Part shown: piece after piece, positions 43,204-51,590 of the stretch | How positions within the stretch are numbered: the first letter of the stretch is position 1 | Layout of the letters: every line of letters starts with the position of its first letter | Assembly: GCF_001485215.1 (NCBI RefSeq) | Contig: NZ_BBWW01000001.1 | Location: 5,208,001 to 5,272,000 of the forward strand | Length of the DNA: 64,000 bases | DNA from: Leptolyngbya sp. NIES-2104 | GTDB taxonomy: Bacteria > Cyanobacteriota > Cyanobacteriia > Leptolyngbyales > Leptolyngbyaceae | Reading direction: 5' to 3' | Program-made: the position numbers and the translations under genes | The notes under the pieces: model-generated | What the model saw: the letters and a program-made list of their open reading frames with translations, nothing else | Databases searched by the model: none | What the model was told of the DNA's origin: nothing

Positions 43204-46200
43204 TCACAAAGTCATGGGCGCGATCGGTTCAATGTCTGGATTGTGTCCGCCGACTTGATTCGTACGCAGCACCCAAACTGATGCACCTTGTTCTAAAAAG
43301 GTTTTGACGATCGCATCACTCGCTTTACGTGGGAGCAGTGTCCGCCAACTCCCTAAACCCGTCCAAAGATTGCGGAGGGGATCATCTTCGAGCGTTGTCC
43401 CTAGCTTAAATTCGTTCGTTTCCCAATCAGAACGCGGTGAACCAAACGGCTGCAATTGTGAATTGAGTCTGTGCTTAACTGCTAAAAGCTGCTGATACTG
43501 TTTTGCTTGATCTGGATTCTGACTTAACCAGCGCTCTAAATAAGATTGGTTCGCAGCAATTTCATCCGAGAGCGATCGAATACTCGCAAATAACGCTTGA
43601 TTCGCATCTTGAGCGCAATTGTTCGCAGGACCGACATAAGTTGCACCTGTTCCATCTCCGACCCGATATCGGGCGGTCATTGCTTCAAGCTGACGAATCA
43701 TACTATCTAAGGGCGATCGCTGGGTTCCGTTCAAGAGGTCAAAGCGACCCGTAAACGGCTCGAACTTGACTAAAACATCACACACCGGACGCACACCCAG
43801 CCAGCCAAATTGTCGATCGCCCATGTAGCGCGACCAATGTACCGTTCCTGATGTTAAGCCATCGGTGTTATGGGTGTAGACCTGATAGTATTGAATGTCA
43901 AATCGTCGCTCATCACTGATTGGATCATGAACAACGGTTGCAACCCCGTAGGCAAAATGACCGAAAAAGATCGGAGTTGCTGCCGCAGGTTCTTTTTTAT
44001 TGCCGCCAATGCCACCATAAACATGCAGTAATAAAGCGCGATCGCCAATTTTCCATTCGTCGATCGCGCTTTGATTGTTCTCAGATTGCCGATTTGCACA
44101 GAGAACCGATGAAATGTTGCCTTTTTGCTCGACTGCTTTTGCCCAGGATTCTTGTCGAATGTAGCGATAAGCAGCCTTGCTACCAAACACAACGCGATCG
44201 GGCTGAAGACGCAACAGCGATCGAGGTGCAAGCGATTGAACGACAAAGACCCCAGACGCATCTTTCGCACCGTAAATGTACCATCCTGTTTCGTTGAGGG
44301 GCGACCGTTCTAGCTTGTTCGCAGTGGAAGGAAGGCTACCATAGCACTGAGCGATGACCACTTCAGGTAAACGAACGGCTTCTTTCCATCCGTCAAAATC
44401 GCGAGATGCTCGGTTAAAGTGCGTCACCTGAAAACAATTGCTTCCGGCGATCGGGAATTCAAAGCGCACTAAGCCATAGTATCGTCCCGTAATTTCTGAA
44501 GGGGGGTGCTGAATGTACAAGGTTGAGCGATCGATCTCAACGGGATCTGTCAACATCACGATCAGATCATCGCTTGGGTGAGAGGCTGCAAGCGATTCGA
44601 GCGGTCCGACTTGTTGCCAGTGATTCACGCGATCGGGGTGAATTGTGCCGCCGTACTGACTGGAATAAGTTGCATTCACACTAAAATGCACATCGTGGGT
44701 AACGGCTCGAATCCATTGTTTGAGAGTCGGATCGTCTGCCCAACGCAGTACAACTTTTTTACCAATCAGTGATTCGTAGCCAGCAGGGGCATGATGCACT
44801 TCAAACCAAATTCCTCGAAGTTGACGACGCTCTGAGATCTGAGGCAGAATCAAACGACCCATCCAAGGCGCGATCGAGCGATACCAGTTTGAATCAACAG
44901 TTTGATCAAGCGGATAGTGCGTATAGTTGTTAAAATCTGCTTGTTTGTAGAGTTCGTAGTTGCTGATTGCTCTGGCGCGAGGAGGTGTATGAATGAGAAA
45001 ATCCCCGTTCAGGATTGAGAGGACTTGATCGATCGTATATTCAAGATGGCTCTGTCCATTCTGTAGATACGCATTCGGGTCCATGATTCCACCCGGAACC
45101 TGATGCCCCATCGCACCCAGCGAAATCTCGCTGATCTTCCCTTTTCGTAAGGCTCGATTCCAGTAAGAGAGCGGGAACCATTTACGTCGCCCCGGAAACA
45201 ATAAAGGACCTAAAGCAGCAACACTATCTTGATCCCCAACTAAATGGTATAGATGCTCTAACTTTAGAAAATTATTGTTCGCACTCATCACACCACCGAG
45301 CGAAATCACTTCAATCTCAGTTTCTAAAGCACGTCTGAGGTAAGGAGCTGCTGCGACCGACATTTGAGCGCCGCCACTATAGCCAATTAATGTAATCGGT
45401 GTGCCTTCTTTTGGTTGGTAGCCACGCTGAATCAAGCCATTATAGATGACCTGAGCAATGCCCTGATTGTAGATCGGACCATATCGCTTATCGGCGGAAA
45501 CTGCCACAATCCAAGCGTTTCGGATATTGACCATCAATCCGAGCAGCGCCATTGGATTTTCCCAACGCATTCGATCGGCAAGTCGCCACACCCAAGATAA
45601 AGGTCGATCGCTAACTAAGGCTTGATTTCGCACCGAGTAGAGCATTAGTCCTCTCACTAGCTCCATTCGTTCCGGTAGCGCAGGATCGAGTGCAGTGAGA
45701 AAGTCCTCCACATCAGGCGTGTAAGCTTCTCCAGATTGACCCACACCATCCAAGTAAACGACATAGCGATCGACTTGCTTAGAAGCTTGGCTCACAGTAG
45801 TCTGAGAGAGTTCTTTAGTCTCTAGCTCATCTCCAAACCAACCCGCCCACCAGCCCAATGTCTCCAAAGGGGCTAACAATCCAGCAAAGATCAGCGCCAC
45901 AATACCAATCCACGACAGATCAAATGTCCATCGCACCACACGTGGCAGGGTTGCATACCAGCTAAATAAACTGAGGCGAATCGGGCGCAAAAGGAGCGCA
46001 ACGACAACAAACAGCAACACCATTCCAAACAGAATTAACCCCAAACGAATCGCTTGAGGAATTCCCTGAAATCGGTTCTCCATCCGAACGCCCAGCGTTT
46101 GTGTATCCTGAGTGGGAAGCTCGATCGTGGTTGTTCCACTCGTATAAAGGGGAGCAACAGAACCAACCTCGATCGCAGAATTTGAGGACAAAATTCTGGT

Positions 46201-46836
46201 TTCCAAGCCTGTCTGGACTTGCTCTCTTAAGCGCGATCGCTGTTTTACTAAATCCACACCTGCCACTTTGCGATCGAGCTTTTGTCCGAATCGTGCGATC
46301 GGCTGTCCGATTGTTCCTTGTAGCAGTTGCAGGACAATCCAACCCACTGCAACATGCGTAAACGCCGCTGCACCTCCGACCTGAGCAACCGCACTCACCG
46401 CAGTCACCATTTGAAGTAAATGCCAGACCGAAAGCACATTGAGAATCGGACTTCCCAGATGTGGTAATGCTCCTAAGAATCCAAACAACAGCGGGGTATA
46501 GCTCAATCCAAACGCTTCGACTAAATCCCCCCAGGAAATTCGTGCAAACCCAGGAAGTAAGCCAATCAACCAAGTGCTAAACACCAAAAACAGGAACCCA
46601 AACGCGAACAAAATCGCATTGAGCAGCAAGCTCAGTAGAAATCGAACGGGCTTGACTCGGTTTGCAAACAGAATCACACTTTGTCCAATTCCTAAAGAGA
46701 GTCCAGCACCCAGCACCACTAAAAGCGCGATCGCTTGTCCCTGTGGATTGCGAATGATTCGTGCAAAAGCATCCTGACTGAGATAAAGTGCACCGTTGAT
46801 TAAATCGCTGAATGGATTGAGCAGAGGATCAGGCAT
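43204..46836 (-). CDS. Large membrane protein with alpha/beta-hydrolase domain and an unrecognised C-terminal half
   Basis: The 1210 residues fall in three parts. Residues 34-330 hold about six membrane segments. Residues 356-610 look like an alpha/beta hydrolase: RYVVYLDGVGQSG, the elbow GYSGGAQ with S487, the acid at GDQD (D535/D537) and H578 in LGAMGHQVPGG. Residues 620-1210 match nothing I know by name, but the order H960 (IFFGHFAYG), H1000 (TVHWSRYM) and C1074 (ANNCAQDANQAL) resembles a circularly permuted papain-like (NlpC/LRAT-type) site. The N-terminus MPDPLLNPFSDLI has no cleavable signal. It is the first gene of an operon with YihY and the lipase, 148 bp after a shared 17-bp motif. 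Substrates are unknown. Confidence 0.75.
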   Translation of the reverse strand: MPDPLLNPFSDLINGALYLSQDAFARIIRNPQGQAIALLVVLGAGLSLGIGQSVILFANRVKPVRFLLSLLLNAILFAFGFLFLVFSTWLIGLLPGFARISWGDLVEAFGLSYTPLLFGFLGALPHLGSPILNVLSVWHLLQMVTAVSAVAQVGGAAAFTHVAVGWIVLQLLQGTIGQPIARFGQKLDRKVAGVDLVKQRSRLREQVQTGLETRILSSNSAIEVGSVAPLYTSGTTTIELPTQDTQTLGVRMENRFQGIPQAIRLGLILFGMVLLFVVVALLLRPIRLSLFSWYATLPRVVRWTFDLSWIGIVALIFAGLLAPLETLGWWAGWFGDELETKELSQTTVSQASKQVDRYVVYLDGVGQSGEAYTPDVEDFLTALDPALPERMELVRGLMLYSVRNQALVSDRPLSWVWRLADRMRWENPMALLGLMVNIRNAWIVAVSADKRYGPIYNQGIAQVIYNGLIQRGYQPKEGTPITLIGYSGGAQMSVAAAPYLRRALETEIEVISLGGVMSANNNFLKLEHLYHLVGDQDSVAALGPLLFPGRRKWFPLSYWNRALRKGKISEISLGAMGHQVPGGIMDPNAYLQNGQSHLEYTIDQVLSILNGDFLIHTPPRARAISNYELYKQADFNNYTHYPLDQTVDSNWYRSIAPWMGRLILPQISERRQLRGIWFEVHHAPAGYESLIGKKVVLRWADDPTLKQWIRAVTHDVHFSVNATYSSQYGGTIHPDRVNHWQQVGPLESLAASHPSDDLIVMLTDPVEIDRSTLYIQHPPSEITGRYYGLVRFEFPIAGSNCFQVTHFNRASRDFDGWKEAVRLPEVVIAQCYGSLPSTANKLERSPLNETGWYIYGAKDASGVFVVQSLAPRSLLRLQPDRVVFGSKAAYRYIRQESWAKAVEQKGNISSVLCANRQSENNQSAIDEWKIGDRALLLHVYGGIGGNKKEPAAATPIFFGHFAYGVATVVHDPISDERRFDIQYYQVYTHNTDGLTSGTVHWSRYMGDRQFGWLGVRPVCDVLVKFEPFTGRFDLLNGTQRSPLDSMIRQLEAMTARYRVGDGTGATYVGPANNCAQDANQALFASIRSLSDEIAANQSYLERWLSQNPDQAKQYQQLLAVKHRLNSQLQPFGSPRSDWETNEFKLGTTLEDDPLRNLWTGLGSWRTLLPRKASDAIVKTFLEQGASVWVLRTNQVGGHNPDIEPIAPMTL

Positions 46837-46984
46837 AGTTTCATCTCTAGATGTCTCTTCGTCATCGATAGTTTCCTTGTGTCAGTAATCGTGAATGCAA
46901 AGATAGTTCGTTAGATCTCGGTGTGATTTAGCGAAGTCAATCTATGGATTTGAAGGGATACGCCATACACAATAAAGCAAGAAA

Positions 46985-47001
46985 ATATGAAACTCATAGG
47001 A
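46985..47001 (-). promoter_or_regulatory. Shared 17-bp motif, site 2 (large hydrolase operon)
   Basis: The minus strand reads TCCTATGAGTTTCATAT, 148 bp upstream of the 1210-residue protein. Positions 4-16 contain the near-palindrome TATGA-GTT-TCATA. It is followed on the minus strand by TTTCTTGCTTTA, partly shared with sites 1 and 3. Confidence 0.65.
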
Positions 47002-47074
47002 TCGAAAATTCTCGCTTCTCTAACTTTCGCTTGAGTCAGATTGTCTTAATATAAGGGGGCAAAAAGGAGAAACA

Positions 47075-47194
47075 GGATTGGAGCTAGCAATCTGTAGAAA
47101 AACTGTGCAGAAACATGAAGGACAAATCTGGGTCGAAAGCTGTTTGGGTGAAGGAAGCACCTTTTACGTTACCGATCGCGCAGAAGGGGACTCC
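47075..47194 (+). pseudogene. Remnant of a sensor histidine kinase (C-terminal tail)
   Basis: The frame reads [20 protein letters not shown] and then [13 protein letters not shown], which is the G2 box and final strand of an HATPase_c domain (usual form GLGLAICKKIVERHGG...GSTFYFTLP). Nothing of the rest of the kinase precedes it; stop codons and non-coding sequence lie upstream. It is in frame with the response regulator that follows, so the rest of the kinase was lost by a deletion. Confidence 0.8.
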
Positions 47195-47578
47195 ATGACT
47201 CAATCAAAGCGAATTTTAATTATTGATGACGAAGACGATATTCGGGCAGTCGTACAGGTTTCGCTCGAAGAGTTTGGCGGATGGCAAACGATTCCCGCTG
47301 CTTCTGGTATCGAAGGATTAGCGATCGCTCGATCGGAAGTTCCCGATGCAATTTTACTCGATGTTTCGATGCCAGATTTTGATGGCTATCAGGTGTTTGA
47401 AGCATTGCAGCAAAATGCTCGGACTCAAGCAATTCCAGTGATTTTCTTAACTGCGAAAGTGCTGCCAAGCGATCGACAACAATTTGCATCGCTCCAGATT
47501 GCAGGTGTAATTACAAAACCCTTTGATCCGACGCTAATCTGGCAAGAAGTTGGATTAATTTTAGGGTGGACAACCTGA
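47195..47578 (+). CDS. Response regulator, receiver domain only
   Basis: This is a CheY-like single-domain receiver of 128 residues. The start is placed at ATG 47195 ([14 protein letters not shown]); the open frame runs further upstream only because of the kinase remnant. The acidic pair D11/D12, the phosphorylation site D56 in AILLDVSMP, the threonine in FLTAKV and the lysine in ITKPF are all present, so it should be phosphorylatable. Its cognate kinase seems to be the deleted gene upstream, leaving it an orphan. The output could be a protein partner, since it has no DNA-binding domain. Confidence 0.9.
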   Translation: MTQSKRILIIDDEDDIRAVVQVSLEEFGGWQTIPAASGIEGLAIARSEVPDAILLDVSMPDFDGYQVFEALQQNARTQAIPVIFLTAKVLPSDRQQFASLQIAGVITKPFDPTLIWQEVGLILGWTT

Positions 47579-47594
47579 ACAATTGACCCTCTTG

Positions 47595-47611
47595 TCTTAT
47601 GAGTTTCATAT
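47595..47611 (+). promoter_or_regulatory. Shared 17-bp motif, site 3 (receiver-MscS operon)
   Basis: The plus strand reads TCTTATGAGTTTCATAT, 17 bp after the stop of the first receiver gene and 162 bp upstream of the second receiver gene. The orientation relative to the downstream gene is the same as for the other three sites. Confidence 0.65.
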
Positions 47612-47773
47612 GTTTTTGATTTAGTCTACCAATCATGCCCTAATCTATCGATCTGCGGCGTTCAAAAATCAATTTAATCTAAGTTGCTATCGTGTTCCAA
47701 GCTGTTCAATGACCTTTCACCTGGAGTTGTCTGCATTGAATGCCGTTCTCTCTGGTGAGGCGGGAGAGAAATT

Positions 47774-48166
47774 ATGTCTGACAAAACAATCTTGCTAATT
47801 GAGCCTGAAGCAAGTCTCCGAGCAGTTCTAGAAATTTCCTTGAGTGAACTGGGTGACTGGCACGTCAACGTTTCGAGTTCAATTCAGCAGGGCATAGAAC
47901 AGTGTAAAATCACTCAGCCAGACGTGATTCTGCTAGACACTTCTACTCCAGAGATTGATGCTCTCATTTTTGTTGAGCAACTTAAATATCATTCAATGGC
48001 GCGATCGATTCCGATTTTGCTGATTACTGCCCGCGCCGACTGGTTTACATCCCATCAGTTACAAGCGATGGGATTCGCAGGCGCGATCGCAAAACCATTC
48101 AATCCGGCTACGCTATCCGCTCAGATTGTACACTTACTAGAAGCAAACCGCGAGGAGCGATCGTAG
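47774..48166 (+). CDS. Receiver-like protein with altered acidic pocket
   Basis: This 130-residue protein has the receiver fold: TILLIEPEASLRAVLEISLSELG, the likely phosphorylation site D55 in VILLDTSTPEID, LLITARA and AIAKPFNP. However, the metal-binding acidic pair of true receivers (normally DD or ED) is here E10-P11-E12, and the residue after the site is unusual. It may bind metal poorly and work without phosphorylation. It lies 18 bp upstream of the MscS gene, so the two are very likely translated from one mRNA, and may act together. It is a diverged relative of the receiver at 47195. Confidence 0.85.
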   Translation: MSDKTILLIEPEASLRAVLEISLSELGDWHVNVSSSIQQGIEQCKITQPDVILLDTSTPEIDALIFVEQLKYHSMARSIPILLITARADWFTSHQLQAMGFAGAIAKPFNPATLSAQIVHLLEANREERS

Positions 48167-48184
48167 AGCAGGTAAATCTATCCA

Positions 48185-49912
48185 ATGTTAAAGAACTATC
48201 GAGGTTTCCGCCTAAATAGGTCAGTCGTTTTGAAGTTGTTTCACCGACGGATTTGGGTGATTCTGAGTTTTGCGATCGTGCTCTTCTCGGTCGCGGCTCC
48301 GTCTCACGCTCAGCAACCGATTGAAGCGGGAAATCCGATCGATGGTTATCCGATTGTGCTTGATGGCAAAGAGCTATTTCGGCTGAAGCAAGGTGTGCCG
48401 GGGGTCGCATCTGCCAAAGAGCGATCGAGGCTCGTGAATGATCGCTTAGTTCAAGTGGCACAAGATGAGTCGGTATCCCCCACATCGATTCGAGTGGAAG
48501 AACAAGAAAGCGGCTCTGTGATTGTTGCGAGGGATACGGTTCTATTAACAGTGCGAGAAAGCGATCGCTTTGAGGATCAGTCTAGGCAATCTACCGCAGC
48601 GCAGAAAGTTCAAACGATGCAATCTGCGATCGAGCAATACCGCCACGATCGCAGTGTTCAGAAACTGAGTCAGGGGATTGGATTAACGCTGCTCAGCACG
48701 ATCGGATTGATTGGATTTTTGGTGATGCTCCAGCGATCGGTGTCTCGCCTGCTCCTAAAAATCAAAGAAGCTCAACACAATCATGCACTGGATCTGAGCA
48801 TCCAAGGTTTTCAGCTTCTTGGCTCTAGTGCGACAGGGTACCTCCTTACTAGTTTGCTTGGAATCTTACGGCTCGTTCTTTTACTCGGCAGCTTGTATCT
48901 CTATGTTCCGTTTGTGCTGAGTCAATTTCCAGCCACAAGAGCGATCGGGAATTCGATTTTGAGCGATATTGTCGATCGGCTAAACCAAGCGACAACTGCA
49001 TTTGTTCAATATCTACCGAATCTGGTGATGATTGGATTGATTGCACTGTTTACGCATTACGCGACTCAGTTTATTAAGCTGGTGATTATTGAATTAGGGC
49101 GAGATGATGCTTATTCGTGGTTCTACCCTGAATGGATACAGCCAACGAATCGCCTCGCAACCCTGCTGATTGTAATCATTGCCTGTATTGTTGCTACGCC
49201 TTATCTTCCGGGATTTAACTCACCTGCTTTTCAGGGAATTTCGTTGTTTCTGGGTGCATTAGTGACGCTTGGATCATCGTCTGCGGTGACGAATGCGATC
49301 GCGGGCATTATTTTGATTTACACTCGTGCTTTCCGAACCGGGGATATTATTGGCATCGGTGAAACGATCGGCGAAGTGGTTGAAAAAACAATGTTTGTTA
49401 CTCGACTGATCACGTTTAAGAAAGAAGTGATTACGATTCCAAATGCTTCAGTGCTCAATAGCAATGTGGTTAATTTCAGTGCTGTTGTTCGCATCCATCC
49501 AGCTTCACACAAACCGAATCAGGCTCTACTGCTTCACACTACCGTTACGCTTGGTTATGACATCTCCTGGCGCAAAATTCATGAGGTATTGATTCAAGCG
49601 GCAGAAACAACGATCGATGTTCTGTCCGAACCGCAGCCCTTTGTTTTGCAAACTGCCCTGAATGATTTTAATGTGAGTTACGAACTAAACGCGTATACGA
49701 ATCATCCAGAATTAATGCCTAGAATCTATTCAGAACTACATCAGAACATTCAAGACTATTGCAATCAAGCAGGCATCGAAATTCTATCACCAGCTTACAC
49801 TTCACTTCGAGACGGCAATCATTCAACAATGCCGATCGACTACTTACCAGAAAACTATACTGCTCCATCGTTTCAGATTCGCAGCCAGAATCAACAACAT
49901 GAATCAGATTAA
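48185..49912 (+). CDS. MscS-family mechanosensitive ion channel
   Basis: This 575-residue protein belongs to the large-size MscS family, which opens under membrane tension to release solutes on osmotic downshock. It starts with an extra N-terminal hydrophobic stretch ending in SHAQQP, a likely signal sequence, and a polar periplasmic region to about residue 150. Four or five membrane segments follow. The pore helix and beta domain are recognisable in FLGALVTLGSSSAVTNAIAGIILIYTRAF, RTGDIIGIGETIGEVVEKTMFVTRL and KKEVITIPNASVLNSNVVNFS. The C-terminal domain is typical. It is co-transcribed with a receiver-like gene, an unusual pairing. Confidence 0.92.
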   Translation: MLKNYRGFRLNRSVVLKLFHRRIWVILSFAIVLFSVAAPSHAQQPIEAGNPIDGYPIVLDGKELFRLKQGVPGVASAKERSRLVNDRLVQVAQDESVSPTSIRVEEQESGSVIVARDTVLLTVRESDRFEDQSRQSTAAQKVQTMQSAIEQYRHDRSVQKLSQGIGLTLLSTIGLIGFLVMLQRSVSRLLLKIKEAQHNHALDLSIQGFQLLGSSATGYLLTSLLGILRLVLLLGSLYLYVPFVLSQFPATRAIGNSILSDIVDRLNQATTAFVQYLPNLVMIGLIALFTHYATQFIKLVIIELGRDDAYSWFYPEWIQPTNRLATLLIVIIACIVATPYLPGFNSPAFQGISLFLGALVTLGSSSAVTNAIAGIILIYTRAFRTGDIIGIGETIGEVVEKTMFVTRLITFKKEVITIPNASVLNSNVVNFSAVVRIHPASHKPNQALLLHTTVTLGYDISWRKIHEVLIQAAETTIDVLSEPQPFVLQTALNDFNVSYELNAYTNHPELMPRIYSELHQNIQDYCNQAGIEILSPAYTSLRDGNHSTMPIDYLPENYTAPSFQIRSQNQQHESD

Positions 49913-49981
49913 CCCTTTCTTTAGAGTGGTTTTTGCTCTAGAATCCTGAATAGTGTACTGTTCCTTGCTCAGGGATTGATC

Positions 49982-50137
49982 ATGTCGATCGCACTTCCCA
50001 AACTCTTGCTCTCCGTGGTTTCTCTGCCTTGCGGATTGATCATTGCATTGGCGATCGAAAATCATGTCTCAATTTTGCTCGGCGGACTGGCTCTTGGTTC
50101 AACCGTCCTACAATCAGCCTTTCCGCACTCCGACTGA
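49982..50137 (+). CDS. Possible small membrane protein (51 residues)
   Basis: An ATG at 49982 opens 51 codons: MSIALPKLLLSVVSLPCGLI and then a polar gap and ISILLGGLALGSTVLQS-like hydrophobic stretch, ending HSD. Two short hydrophobic helices are likely. GATCATG precedes it without a clear ribosome-binding site, and no homologue is recognised. The 150-bp rest of the gap to the palindromic repeat holds nothing I can support. Confidence 0.4.
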   Translation: MSIALPKLLLSVVSLPCGLIIALAIENHVSILLGGLALGSTVLQSAFPHSD

Positions 50138-50287
50138 TCGACAACCGTTTCAAATCAATGCTCGCGTTACAGGCAATCGTAACACTGCCTATCAAGTTGC
50201 GGTTTTAGCGTGTGAGTAGTTGAATTTTCTGCGATCGAGAACTTGATACCAAATTGATCTTTGGCATTCTCGATCGCTTCGATCTAA

Positions 50288-50494
50288 GAGGATGTTTGAA
50301 AAGTAATCGTTGTTGCCGCAACCCGCCCTGAAATGAATTTCGGGCTAATCGGCGCAAGTCCATTGAAATGGACTAAGAACCTGAAGTTGGCTCCCAGTCT
50401 ACTTCAGTAGACTTTCCACGGTTAGCCCGAAATTCATTTCAGGGCGGGAGTCAAACGAGAGCGAAGAGACTTTTTATACTTTTCAAACACCCTC
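50288..50494. repeat. Interspersed palindromic repeat, copy 8 (CCCTGAAAT-type core)
   Basis: The arms CGCCCTGAAATGAATTTCGG and CCGAAATTCATTTCAGGGCG are perfect complements. The ends GAGGATGTTTGAAAAG and CTTTTCAAACACCCTC are inverted. Inner hairpins are AGTCCATT-GA-AATGGACT and AGTCTACT-TC-AGTAGACT; the second is the exact inverse of the first hairpin in copy 1, and the first of the second. So the core is inverted relative to copy 1. Confidence 0.9.
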
Positions 50495-50528
50495 TAAAAA
50501 CACGCTCCGTTTATTAGAATCTAACCCA

Positions 50529-51590
50529 TCAGCTTACTGCTACAAGTTCAGGCTGATTTGAGTCAGCAAGTTCTTGCTTCAACTGTTTTAGCAATCGAGC
50601 AAATTGATTCACATCATAGGATTCATTGCCCGATCGTTCTAGCCATTGCTCGATCGCTTGTGCCGTTTTTGAAGTCTGCATACAGCCAAACGTTCCCAAT
50701 CCTCCTGCAAGGTTGTGGGCTTCTGTTTGCGCCGCAATTTGCTGCTGCACGGTGAAATTACCCAATCGCAGCGATCGCTCTGCTGCTTCAAGTACGGCAA
50801 TGCGCTGCTCGATCGATAAACGAAATCGCTGAGTAATCTTCTCGATCGCAGCTCTGCCGCGTTCTGTATTTTGTCCGATCGCTAAAGCTGGATGAGTCGC
50901 TACGAGACTAAACTGTGGTGCTGCTTTTAACCGATATCCCAAACCATAAACGGTTTCAATAAAGTCATCGATCCCCACGGATTTTAATCGATGGCGCAAA
51001 TCTTTAATTAAATTCGTGACTGAACCTTCAACTGGAGTTTCATCGATCGACCAAAGATGATCAATGATGGCGCTACGGCTAAGAATATGTTGAGGATGAC
51101 GTAGAAAGAGTTCGAGTAGGCTGTATTCCTTGGCGCGTAGAGGAATGATGCTCTGCCTGTAAGTGACTTGAACTAAGGCGGGATCAAGACAAAGTTCGCC
51201 CCAGGTTAAAACGGGCGATGATCCCGCAGTTTCACTTCGACGAAGTAAGGCGCGGACTCTTGCTAAAAGCTGAGCAGACGTACAAGATTTCGCGACATAA
51301 TCATCCGCACCCGCATCTAATCCGGCAATAATATCTTCGTCCGAATCCTTGACGGTGAGCATGAGAATCGGGGTTTGACATCCTCGATTGCGAAGCTGGT
51401 GACACAGTTCAATCCCATTTAGCTCTGGCAGCATCACGTCTAGCAAGATTAGATCATAACTCCAGTTTGCAGCGAGTTCTAATCCAGATAGTCCATCTGC
51501 GATCGCGTCAACGGCGTAGTGCTGAGCAGTAAGCGTTGCTGAAAGCAATTGGCTTGTATCTCGATCGTCTTCAATTAAAAGGATTTTCAT
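50529..51590 (-). CDS. Response regulator with winged helix and C-terminal Hpt domain
   Basis: This 353-residue protein combines three modules. The receiver (1-120) has D8/D9, the phosphorylation site D51 in LILLDVMLPELNG and K101 in DDYVAKS. The OmpR-type winged helix (125-223) is seen in AKEYSLLELFLRHPQHILSRS and ETVYGLGYRLK. The C-terminal part (245-345) looks like an Hpt domain, with H292 in EAHNLAGGLGTFG as phosphotransfer histidine. A regulator with both phosphate acceptor types can take part in a phosphorelay and bind DNA. The start ATG 51590 gives MKILLIEDDRD. No kinase gene is adjacent. Target genes cannot be told. Confidence 0.9.
   Translation of the reverse strand: MKILLIEDDRDTSQLLSATLTAQHYAVDAIADGLSGLELAANWSYDLILLDVMLPELNGIELCHQLRNRGCQTPILMLTVKDSDEDIIAGLDAGADDYVAKSCTSAQLLARVRALLRRSETAGSSPVLTWGELCLDPALVQVTYRQSIIPLRAKEYSLLELFLRHPQHILSRSAIIDHLWSIDETPVEGSVTNLIKDLRHRLKSVGIDDFIETVYGLGYRLKAAPQFSLVATHPALAIGQNTERGRAAIEKITQRFRLSIEQRIAVLEAAERSLRLGNFTVQQQIAAQTEAHNLAGGLGTFGCMQTSKTAQAIEQWLERSGNESYDVNQFARLLKQLKQELADSNQPELVAVS

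Noticed and set aside
45962-46573. A 203-codon open frame overlapping the 5' part of the 1210-residue gene in another frame
   Set aside because: The larger frame has membrane segments and hydrolase motifs; the alternative is rich in S, C, R and G with no motif.
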